A stretch of DNA of 21,925 bases from Stenotrophomonas sp. (GTDB lineage Bacteria; Pseudomonadota; Gammaproteobacteria; Xanthomonadales; Xanthomonadaceae), in assembly GCA_003248565.1 (NCBI GenBank), contig QFOV01000022.1:1-21925 (forward strand). Direction: 5' to 3'. Position numbers and translations under genes: made by a program. The notes beneath the pieces are model-generated. The model was not told the DNA's origin, did no database searches, and saw nothing but the letters and a program-made list of their open reading frames with translations. Positions 6,994-14,800 of this stretch are shown here, in pieces. Each line of letters begins with the position of its first letter. Within the stretch, counting starts at the first letter, position 1.

Positions 6994-7884
6994 ATGCCCT
7001 TCAAGTTGCCGCCGCTCGGCGAAGTCCTGGATCTGCTACCCGACGCAGTGTGCATGGTTGCCCCCGATGGCGAGCTGCTGATGGTCAATGCTGCTTTCGA
7101 GACCATCTTCGGTTACACCCCTGCAGAGGCCAAAGGCCGACAGATCATGGATCTGGTACATCCGGAAGACCGCGCCGCCACCGAGCAGTCGGCACTGGAC
7201 GTGATGGAAGGCCGGCCACGCTCCAACTTCCGTAACCGCTACATCCGCAAGGATGGCAGCGTGGTCGACATCCAATGGTCGGCCAAATGGCTGCCGGAAT
7301 ACGGCATCCGCATCGGCGTCGGCCATGAGGTAACCGCCCTGCGTGGGATCGAACGACAGCTGGAGCATCTGGCCAGCCACGACACATTGACCGGCCTGCC
7401 CAACCGCTATCACCTGCGGCGCGAGCTGGAAGCGGCGCTGGAGCGTGCGGCGCGTGACGGCAGCGGGCTGGCACTGCTCTACATCGACCTGGACGGCTTC
7501 AAGGCTGCCAACGACCGCTATGGTCATGAAGCCGGCGATCGCCTGCTGCGTGATGCCGCCCGCCAGCTACGCGATGGCCTGCGCCAGAACGACCTCATCG
7601 CCCGCGTCGGCGGCGACGAATTCGTTGCCGTGTTGCCAGCCTGCGCCAGCCCCAGCGACGCCCTGAATATCGCCACAGCCCTGCGTGCGCGGCTGGCCCT
7701 GCTGCAGAGCCTGGGCAGCGATACCCCGCAGATCGACGCCAGCGTGGGCGTGGCCTGCTTCCCCGCCGACGGCAATGACGCCGATGCCCTGCTGCGCCAT
7801 GCCGATGCCGCCATGTATGCCGCCAAGGCGAAGAAGCGCCTTGCCAACTCTGCTGCGGATCGCGCCTCCAACCCGATTTCCTGA
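6994..7884 (+). CDS. PAS-GGDEF diguanylate cyclase
   Basis: A 296-residue cytoplasmic protein. Residues about 9-115 form a PAS sensor domain (LLPDAVCMVAPDGELLMVNAAF opening, IRKDGSVVDIQW late). A short helix leads into a GGDEF domain starting at HLASHDTLTGLPNR (about 126-138). The active-site signature GGDEF is intact at 206-210. RQND at 197-200 lies exactly five residues before it, matching the RxxD inhibitory site through which c-di-GMP feeds back. The protein should therefore make c-di-GMP from two GTP, gated by the PAS domain and product-inhibited. Neither the PAS ligand nor a membrane anchor is evident. TTG 6988 is in frame two codons earlier, but ATG 6994 is the simpler start; no strong ribosome site decides. 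Confidence 0.92.
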   Translation: MPFKLPPLGEVLDLLPDAVCMVAPDGELLMVNAAFETIFGYTPAEAKGRQIMDLVHPEDRAATEQSALDVMEGRPRSNFRNRYIRKDGSVVDIQWSAKWLPEYGIRIGVGHEVTALRGIERQLEHLASHDTLTGLPNRYHLRRELEAALERAARDGSGLALLYIDLDGFKAANDRYGHEAGDRLLRDAARQLRDGLRQNDLIARVGGDEFVAVLPACASPSDALNIATALRARLALLQSLGSDTPQIDASVGVACFPADGNDADALLRHADAAMYAAKAKKRLANSAADRASNPIS

Positions 7885-8002
7885 TCCAGGCAGTTCTTCC
7901 AGGACCGACGCAATGTGCGTGGAGCAGCGATGACTTCGGCATCCCAACGGCCATCCGGCGCGGGGATGGCGAACCGGCTTGCAGCATGAACGCAACGTTC
8001 CC

Positions 8003-8032
8003 GGAACCCAGACCATGCATGGAATGGGTTCC
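8003..8032. terminator. Stem-loop between convergent GGDEF and small exported-protein genes
   Basis: GGAACCCA at 8003-8010 pairs perfectly with TGGGTTCC at 8025-8032. The 14-base loop itself contains the palindrome CCATGCATGG. A second hairpin, GCCATCC/GGATGGC, lies at 7950-7970. Both fall in the 169-bp gap between converging genes, where terminators are expected; no U-tract is seen. Confidence 0.4.
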
Positions 8033-8053
8033 AGCTGCATACGTGACTGGTCG

Positions 8054-8404
8054 CTACTCGATCGACTGGATCCGAACCCCGGCACCGGAGGCCCGACCTC
8101 CCAACGCAATAATCTCATCAGCATCCAGGCCGGCAACCCTGTCCTTCACCCTGGCAATACCAAAGCGTTGCAATTCCGGATTGCCCGCCACCTCGTAGGC
8201 AGAATTCACACCCTCCAGATTGATCTGAAGCATGGCGACCAGGAGCTTCTGCTTTTTCGCAGCACTGACTGACTCGACCATCCGTTCCCAACTGGACTCA
8301 GCCGCCGCATCGGAAGACGCGTCCAATCGAATGGCTTCCTTGGCCAAGGCGCTACCTGCAACCAGGACGCCGATACTGAGAACAGCAAGAAATCGACTTT
8401 TCAA
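8054..8404 (-). CDS. Small exported protein, DUF6694-like
   Basis: About 116 residues. I place the start at TTG 8402-8404 because GGAAG lies six bases upstream and translation from it yields a compact signal peptide (MKSRFLAVLSIGVLVAGSALA). The upstream in-frame ATG at 8435-8437 adds eleven residues with no ribosome site. The mature part (KEAIRLDASSDAAAESSW ... GIARVKDRVAGLDADEIIALGGRA) resembles, from memory, the small exported/lipoprotein family DUF6694, characterised by the DAS-S opening, an INLEG-like middle and a KDKVAG-AEEI end. There is no lipobox cysteine, so it is probably periplasmic. It begins 47 bp after the stop of the MBL lipoprotein gene on the same strand, so the two may be one transcription unit. 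Function is unknown. Confidence 0.7.
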   Translation of the reverse strand: MKSRFLAVLSIGVLVAGSALAKEAIRLDASSDAAAESSWERMVESVSAAKKQKLLVAMLQINLEGVNSAYEVAGNPELQRFGIARVKDRVAGLDADEIIALGGRASGAGVRIQSIE

Positions 8405-8410
8405 AATGAT

Positions 8411-8415
8411 CTTCC
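8411..8415 (-). promoter_or_regulatory. Shine-Dalgarno that selects a TTG start
   Basis: On the minus strand GGAAG lies six bases before TTG 8402-8404, the start that gives a clean signal peptide. The ATG at 8435-8437 has no comparable site. Confidence 0.6.
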
Positions 8416-8451
8416 ATGAAGTTGATATCGGCCCCATTCTGCATCACGCCG

Positions 8452-9411
8452 TTACTTCCAGGGCATTTCGCCCTTGGCCACCTTGGCACTGAGTTCCAAC
8501 GATGCCTCGCCTGGCAGGCCCGGATAGCGCTGCTTCATCGCCGCAATCAGCGCACCCGAATCCTTGGCCTTTGCCGCTTCCTCATCGAAGGCGCGGATGT
8601 AGTTGGCGGTGAACTCAACCGCCGCCAGGTCCTGTGGCGCACCTTCGGCATAGTGGCCGGGAATCACCCGCGCCGGCGCCAGATCCTTGATCTGTTGCAG
8701 CGCGGCCAGCCAATCCTGACGCGACTGCGGCGTCTGCGTATCGGCCATGAACACGTGCGAACCGGCATCCACCAGCACACCGCCCATCACCGTACTGATC
8801 GATGGCACCCACAAGGCCGTGCGCTGCGGGCTGGCGCCGTCCAGGCCGATCACCTTCAACTCCTGCCCCTCCAACTGCAGGCTGTTGCCCTGCAGGGGAG
8901 AAGGCACCAGCAACTGTTTGGGCGCATTGGCACCCAGCTGCGGCCCCCAGATCTTCAGCTTCTCATCCTTGCTGGCCTGGATATGCGCGATGGTCTGCGG
9001 GGTGGCCAGGATCTGCGCATCGGGGAATGCAGCGTGCAAGGTCTCCAGGCCAAAGTAGTAGTCCGGATCACCGTGACTGATGTAGATCGTCGTCAGCTTC
9101 TTGCCTGACGCCTTGATCATCTCGACCAGCTTGGCCGCATCGGCAGTGGAGAACTGCGCATCGACCAGCACCGCATCGCTGGCACCGGTCAGCAGTTCCG
9201 AGGACACCGCAAAGATGGCGTCCGCGCCGGGATTGAACACTTCCACACTCAAGGCTTGCTGGGTGCCTTGCGATGACGGGTCCATGGCCGGCGTCGCGGC
9301 CGGGGGGGCTGCGGTAGTCGCCCCGTCTGGCGTTGCTGGCTTCCCGCAGCCGGTCGTTGCCAGCGCTATCGCCACCACCAATGTCATGTACTTCAAACCT
9401 TTGTCGTTCAT
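8452..9411 (-). CDS. Lipoprotein with metallo-beta-lactamase fold and atypical metal motif
   Basis: A 319-residue lipoprotein. Residues 1-22 are a lipoprotein signal with lipobox ATTGC, so Cys22 is lipidated. A Pro/Ala/Thr-rich linker follows to about residue 50, then an MBL-fold domain (VLVDAQF at 82-88; ISHGDPDYYFG at 111-121; ADTQ near 223; IPGHYAEG at 250-257). The usual HxHxDH metal motif reads His113-Gly-Asp115-Pro-Asp117-Tyr118: the second and last histidines are replaced by Asp and Tyr. Asp224 and His253 are kept, but no obvious histidine fills the middle (around 196) position. DPDYYFG occurs, as I recall, in a distinct set of MBL-fold hydrolases, so this may be a different metal site rather than a dead enzyme. 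GGAG (complement of 9419-9422) seven bases upstream fixes the start at ATG 9409-9411, not the earlier ATG. Substrate unknown; acts at the cell envelope. Confidence 0.82.
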   Translation of the reverse strand: MNDKGLKYMTLVVAIALATTGCGKPATPDGATTAAPPAATPAMDPSSQGTQQALSVEVFNPGADAIFAVSSELLTGASDAVLVDAQFSTADAAKLVEMIKASGKKLTTIYISHGDPDYYFGLETLHAAFPDAQILATPQTIAHIQASKDEKLKIWGPQLGANAPKQLLVPSPLQGNSLQLEGQELKVIGLDGASPQRTALWVPSISTVMGGVLVDAGSHVFMADTQTPQSRQDWLAALQQIKDLAPARVIPGHYAEGAPQDLAAVEFTANYIRAFDEEAAKAKDSGALIAAMKQRYPGLPGEASLELSAKVAKGEMPWK

Positions 9412-9616
9412 TGCGCTGCTCCAGCAAGCCATGGATGAAAACCGCCACGCACGATACAGCCAACACTCAAAGCACGAACGCGCATTGCCGACGATGCTGG
9501 CAATACCGCTGTTATCCGCACGTTAAAGCGCGCAACTGCCGGTCGCATCCCGTACCCCGCCTGCGCAGCATACGGCGCGCATGCGATCATCCATTTTCCC
9601 AACACCGCTGCCCGCA

Positions 9617-10597
9617 ATGACTTCCGAACAGCCTGATCTTGAAAGCATCCACCACCGGGCCTACCTCGCCGTCGATGATGGCGAACTGCAGAGCGCCACC
9701 CGGGATTTCGACCTGTTGCTGCAGCACCATCCCGAGAATCCGTTCTATCACTACATGCGCGGGCTGGTGTTGAAGTACCAGATGGAATGGGCCGGTTCGT
9801 TGCGTGACAACCTGCAGGCAATTGCGTTGGCGGAAGAATTCAGCCAGGCCCAGCACTGGAACGCGGCCATCGCTGCGACCGGCCTTGGCCAATGGACGAC
9901 AGTGCGCGAGCTATGGGCCGCCTGCGATATCACCCTGCCCGAAGGGGAAGGCCCCATCGATGGCAACTTCGGTGTCGCCGTGGTACGCCTCAATCCCTGG
10001 AGTGCGGGCGAGACGGTGTTCATGCGCCGCATCGACCCGGTGCGCGCACGCATCCTCAACGTGCCACTGCCGGAAAGCGGCCACCGCTTCGGTGATATCG
10101 TGCTGCACGACGGCGCCCCCACCGGCGCACGCTTCGATGGCGAGCGCGAGGTGCATGTATTCAATGAACTGGAGCGACTGGAGCCGTCCGAGTTCCAGAC
10201 CTTCGTGGTGTTCGTGCGCGCGGACAGCGCCGACGACATCGACGCGCTGCTGCGCGCCAGCGCACCCGGCATCGGCTATGCCGAGGATTGGACCCGCAGC
10301 ATCCGCCATTACTGCCTGCGTTGCAGCTACGGCGCGCCGCACAGCCATGCACAGGAACCGAACGAAGATGGCGAAGCGCAATGGCAGCCCGAACGCAATC
10401 TCGGCATTGCCGCGCAGAGCCGGCTCTCGGTCGAGAAACTATTGAAAGACTGGGCCGCCGGCAATGCCAGTCGTCATCTGGACGCGATCGAAACCCGTGA
10501 GTTGCCGCAGCCGGTGCGCGAGGACGGCCATGCCTGGTGGTTGTCGCCCGAAGATGAAGATCAGGACGAAGACGCGCAAGGCGACGAAGAAGAATAA
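9617..10597 (+). CDS. TPR-containing protein of unknown function
   Basis: A 326-residue soluble protein without signal peptide or membrane segments. Roughly residues 8-100 are helical with TPR-like spacing (YLAVDDGELQSATRDFDLLLQHHPENPFYHYMRGLVL ... SLRDNLQAIALA ... QHWNAAIAATGLGQW). The central half (about 120-240) looks like a mixed alpha/beta domain I do not recognise. It contains CLRCSYGAPHSH, a Cys-x-x-Cys followed by two histidines that might bind a metal. The tail is strongly acidic (PEDEDQDEDAQGDEEE). The frame is open from ATG 9581, but ATG 9617 (MTSEQPDLES) is preferred because the first twelve codons add nothing protein-like; neither has a clear ribosome site. It is divergent from the MBL lipoprotein. 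Homologues are annotated only as tetratricopeptide proteins, as far as I know. Confidence 0.75.
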   Translation: MTSEQPDLESIHHRAYLAVDDGELQSATRDFDLLLQHHPENPFYHYMRGLVLKYQMEWAGSLRDNLQAIALAEEFSQAQHWNAAIAATGLGQWTTVRELWAACDITLPEGEGPIDGNFGVAVVRLNPWSAGETVFMRRIDPVRARILNVPLPESGHRFGDIVLHDGAPTGARFDGEREVHVFNELERLEPSEFQTFVVFVRADSADDIDALLRASAPGIGYAEDWTRSIRHYCLRCSYGAPHSHAQEPNEDGEAQWQPERNLGIAAQSRLSVEKLLKDWAAGNASRHLDAIETRELPQPVREDGHAWWLSPEDEDQDEDAQGDEEE

Positions 10598-10610
10598 GCT
10601 CCGTGCACTA

Positions 10611-10638
10611 ACGACGTGACGGCTGGCCGCCACGTCGT
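10611..10638. terminator. Bidirectional stem-loop between TPR and LD-carboxypeptidase genes
   Basis: ACGACGTG at 10611-10618 pairs perfectly with CACGTCGT at 10631-10638, and the inner bases (CGGC/GCCG) extend the stem. It occupies the 49-bp gap between two converging genes, which is why I read it as a shared terminator despite the missing T-tract. Confidence 0.55.
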
Positions 10639-10646
10639 CGCGCGCA

Positions 10647-11687
10647 TCACGCCCCGCTCAGCACAGGCGCCAGCAGACGGAAGGTCCCTGCGTCGGCATC
10701 CATCTCGACCTTGCCGCCGACCGGCACGATGAACTGCTCCTTGATGTGGCCGATCATCGCGCCGCGGTAGGCCGGAATCTTCAAGGGCAGGATGTAGTCA
10801 TCGAAGATCTGGTCCAGGGTCAAGGACCCATAGCCGTCACCCGGCGAACAATCGGTGCACTCACCAAAGATGAAGCCGTTGATCTTGTCCAGCGCGCCCA
10901 TCAGCTTCAAGGTGCTGAACATGCGGTCGATGCGATACGGCGCTTCGGCCACGTCCTCCAGGAACAGGATCTTGCCGGCGAAATCCGGCAGATAAGGCGA
11001 GCCGGCCAGTGCAGTGAGCACGGTCAGGTTGCCGCCAATCAGTTCGCCTTGCGCCTTGCCGCCACGGATGGTCAGCGTGCGGTTGTCGCGCGGCACCAGT
11101 TCGTCGTCGCTCTCGCTGCGGTTTTGGTATTGCATCAGCTCGCGCTTGAAGAACAGCCGATCGAATTGGTCGACGTTGAAGCGATTCCAGCTGCCTGCGC
11201 CGATCTGGCCGTGGAAGGTCACCAGCCCGGTCTTGGCCTGGATCGCGCAATGCAACGCGGTAATGTCCGAATAACCGAGCAACACCTTGGGATTGGCGCG
11301 GATCAGGTCGTAGTCGAGCAGCGGTAACAGCCGTGCGGCGCCAGAACCGCCGCGCACACAGATGATGGCCTTGACCTGCTTGTCGCCGAACATGGCGTTG
11401 AGATCGCCGGCGCGCTCGGCATCGGTGCCGGCCAAGTGGCCATGGCGCGCGGCGTAATGCGCGCCGGTCTTTACCACAAAGCCCAGCGCCTCCATCGCCT
11501 CGCGCGCCAACTGCAGGCTGAGCCGCTCGCTGCTGGCCGAGGACGGGCTGACCAGCCCCACCGTGTCGCCCTTGTTGAGCCCGGCCGCCAGCAGCTGCCC
11601 GCGCGTGGCCGCCAATGCGCCCTGCGTACCGATCAGCGGCAAGGCCGCCGCCAATGCAGTACCGCCAATGAAACGACGTCGATCCAT
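10647..11687 (-). CDS. LD-carboxypeptidase (peptidase family S66), Tat-exported
   Basis: A 346-residue enzyme that trims the terminal D-alanine from peptidoglycan tetrapeptides during wall recycling. The N-terminus MDRRRFIGGTALAAALPL is a twin-arginine signal (RR-x-F) with probable cleavage after ALA near residue 26, so it acts in the periplasm, unlike the cytoplasmic LdcA of E. coli. The Ser-Glu-His triad of family S66 is visible: Ser140 in LLGYSDITAL, Glu244 in ILFLEDVAEAPYR and His314 in AMIGHIKEQ. The spacing (104 and 70 residues) is close to that of the Pseudomonas aeruginosa enzyme as I remember it (115/217/285). AGG seven bases before ATG 11685-11687 supports the start. It lies downstream of icmF on the same strand, separated by the repeat array 11743-11860, so read-through transcription is possible. 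Confidence 0.9.
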   Translation of the reverse strand: MDRRRFIGGTALAAALPLIGTQGALAATRGQLLAAGLNKGDTVGLVSPSSASSERLSLQLAREAMEALGFVVKTGAHYAARHGHLAGTDAERAGDLNAMFGDKQVKAIICVRGGSGAARLLPLLDYDLIRANPKVLLGYSDITALHCAIQAKTGLVTFHGQIGAGSWNRFNVDQFDRLFFKRELMQYQNRSESDDELVPRDNRTLTIRGGKAQGELIGGNLTVLTALAGSPYLPDFAGKILFLEDVAEAPYRIDRMFSTLKLMGALDKINGFIFGECTDCSPGDGYGSLTLDQIFDDYILPLKIPAYRGAMIGHIKEQFIVPVGGKVEMDADAGTFRLLAPVLSGA

Positions 11688-11742
11688 GTTGCTACCTGTT
11701 CCCGGGATGTCGCCCCAAGAGTAGCAGCGCGCCGCTCCACCT

Positions 11743-11766
11743 GTAGTGCCGAGCCATGCTCGGCAG
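11743..11766 (+). repeat. SMAG-type palindrome, copy 1
   Basis: GTAG head followed by TGCCGAGC-CAT-GCTCGGCA, a perfect 8-bp stem with a three-base loop. This is the form I recall for Stenotrophomonas maltophilia GTAG (SMAG) repeats. It faces copy 2 as an inverted pair 20 bp away. Confidence 0.85.
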
Positions 11767-11786
11767 GGGCATTACTGGCAAAGCCT

Positions 11787-11810
11787 CTGCCGAGCATGGC
11801 TCGGCACTAC
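11787..11810 (-). repeat. SMAG-type palindrome, copy 2
   Basis: Exact inverted copy of 11743-11766 (ends in CTAC on the plus strand). With copy 1 it can form one long hairpin or two short ones. Confidence 0.85.
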
Positions 11811-11836
11811 ATGTGAGGGTTGCTTGGAAAGCCCCC

Positions 11837-11860
11837 CTGCCGAGCATGGCTCGGCACTAC
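11837..11860 (-). repeat. SMAG-type palindrome, copy 3
   Basis: Exact direct copy of 11787-11810, exactly 50 bp further on, and only 19 bp past the icmF stop codon. It is well placed to act as a 3' mRNA-stabilising or terminating hairpin for icmF. Confidence 0.85.
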
Positions 11861-11879
11861 ATCTGTGCCTTTGGCGCGC

Positions 11880-14800
11880 TCACATGTTGCGGCGGTACTC
11901 ACCGCCCACGTCATACAGGGCGTGGCTGATCTGGCCGAGACTGTGGGTCTTCACCGCTTCGATCAGCGCTTCAAACACGTTGCGGCGATCACGTGCGGTC
12001 TTCTGCAGGTAGCCCAGGCCATGGCCGTCGTGCGCCTCGGCATCCGCCACTGCGCCTTCATCCTCATGCGAATGCGAGGTCTCGCCCGCCGGTGCCAAGG
12101 CGTTGCGATTGCGCTGCCAGGTATGCACGTTCTCGATCTGCTGGCCCTTCTCTTCCTCGGTCGAACGGATCAGTTCGATCTCGGTCGCCACTTCGCCGGC
12201 ATGCTCCTTGGGCAGGAACATGTTGACGCCGACCAGCGGCAGGCTGCCATCGTGCTTCTTGTGCTCGTAGTACAGTGACTCTTCCTGGATCTTGCCGCGC
12301 TGGTACATGGTGTCCATCGCACCGAGCACGCCGCCGCGCTCACTGATCGCCTCGAACTCCTTGTAAACCGCCTCCTCGACGATATCGGTGAGCTTGTCGA
12401 CGATGAAGCTGCCCTGCCAGGGGTTCTCGCAGAAGTTCAGCCCCAACTCCTTGTTGATGATCATCTGGATCGCCACCGCGCGGCGCACACTTTCTTCGGT
12501 CGGCGTGGTGATCGCCTCGTCGTAAGCGTTGGTGTGCAGGCTGTTGCAGTTGTCGAACAGCGCATACAGCGCCTGCAGCGTGGTGCGGATATCGTTGAAC
12601 TGGATCTCCTGCGCGTGCAGCGAGCGGCCCGAGGTCTGGATGTGGTACTTCATCATCTGGCTGCGCTCGTTGGCACCGTAGCGCTCGCGCATCGCACGGG
12701 CCCAGATACGCCGCGCAACCCGGCCAATAACGGTGTATTCCGGGTCCATGCCGTTGGAGAAGAAGAACGACAGGTTGGGCGCGAAGTCGTCGATCTTCAT
12801 CCCACGCGCCAGGTAGTACTCGACGATGGTGAAACCATTGGACAAAGTGAAAGCCAGCTGGCTGATCGGGTTCGCACCGGCCTCGGCGATGTGATAGCCC
12901 GAGATCGACACCGAATAGAAGTTGCGCACCTTGTGGTCGACGAAGTACTGCTGGATATCACCCATCATCCGCAGCGCGAACTCGGTGGAGAAGATGCAGG
13001 TGTTCTGCGCCTGGTCTTCCTTGAGGATGTCGGCCTGCACCGTGCCGCGCACCGTGGACAGGGTCTCGGCCTTGATTCGCGCATAGGTCTCTGCGTCCAC
13101 CAGCTGGTCGCCTGTAACCCCAAGCAGGGCCAAGCCGAGGCCGTTATTGGTCGGCGGCAGCTCGCCGTGGTACTGCGGACGTGTGCGGCCTTCGAAGAGC
13201 TTCGCGATCTTCTCTTCCGCCTCGGCCCAGCGCGCGGGGTCTTCCTGCAGGTATTTCTCGATCTGCTGGTCGATGGCGGTGTTCATGAACATCGCCAGGA
13301 TCATCGGTGCCGGGCCATTGATGGTCATCGACACCGAGGTGGTCGGCGCGCACAGGTCGAAGCCGGAGTACAGCTTCTTCATGTCATCCAGCGTGGGGAT
13401 GTTGACGCCGGAATTGCCGATTTTCCCGTAGATATCCGGACGCGGCGCCGGATCTTCGCCATACAGGGTGACGCTGTCGAAGGCGGTGGACAGACGCGCG
13501 GCCGGCTGGCCAACGCTCAGGTAGTGGAAGCGACGGTTGGTGCGCTCTGGCGTGCCTTCGCCGGCAAACATGCGGATAGGGTCTTCGCCGCTGCGGCGGT
13601 AAGGATAGACACCACCGGTATACGGGTAGGAGCCGGGCAGGTTCTCCTTCTGCAGGAACACCAGCAGCTCACCCCAGCTACGGTAGGTGGGCGCGGCGAT
13701 CTTTGGAATCTGCTGGTGGCTGAGCGATTCGCGGTAGTTCTCGACGCGGATGGTCTTGCCGCGCACCTGGTATTCGTTGACCGGATCGGTGATCGACTTC
13801 AGCCGCGCCGGCCACTCGCGCAGCAGGCGCAGGGCTTCCGAATCCAGCGACTGCACCGCGTCGTTGTAGCGCTGGCGCAGGGTGCGGACGCTGTTGTCGA
13901 CACCCGCGTCAGTGAGTGCATCGCCTGCGTACAGGTCCAGGGCAACCGGCTGCGCTGCATCCTCCAGCTCCTTCAGCGCCTGCCAAAGGCTCTGTGCACG
14001 CTCGGCCACTTCTGCCTGCGATTCGATGCGGGCGTTGATGCTGCGGCCCTGTTCGGCGATCTCGGCCAGGTAACGCACGCGGCTGCCCGGGATCAGCACC
14101 GTGGCGCGGGGCTCCTTGAGGGTCGTGTCGATGTTGGGAGCAAAACCGGGGTCAGAGTCGGGTTTTGCGTGCAAAACCGGACTCTGACCCCGGTTTTGAT
14201 CTTGCTTCTCACGCAACAGACGGCACAGGTTCACGAACATCCAGCTGATGCCCGGATCATTGAACTGGCTGGCAATGGTCGGGTATACCGGCACATCCTC
14301 GTCCTTCATGGTGAAGGCGACGCGGTTGCGCTTCCATTGCTTGCGTACATCGCGCAGCGCGTCTTCGGCGCCGCGCTTGTCGAACTTGTTCAGCACCACC
14401 AGCTCGGCGTAATCGAGCATGTCGATCTTTTCCAGCTGGCTGGGAGCGCCGAAGTCACTGGTCATCACATACATCGGGAAGTCGACCAGATCGACGATCT
14501 CCGAATCACTCTGGCCGATGCCGGCGGTCTCGACGATCACCAGATCGAAGTGCAGCGACTTCAGGAAGCCAATGCAATCGCGCAGCACGGTATTGATTGC
14601 CGCATGCTGGCGACGGGTTGCCATCGAACGCATGTAGACGCGCTTGGAGCGCAGCGAGTTCATGCGGATGCGATCGCCCAGCAGCGCGCCACCGGTGCGG
14701 CGACGGGTCGGGTCGACCGAGATCACCGCGATGCGCATCTGCGGGAAACTGGCGAGGAAGCGGTTGAGCAGTTCGTCAGTGACCGAGGACTTGCCGGCGC

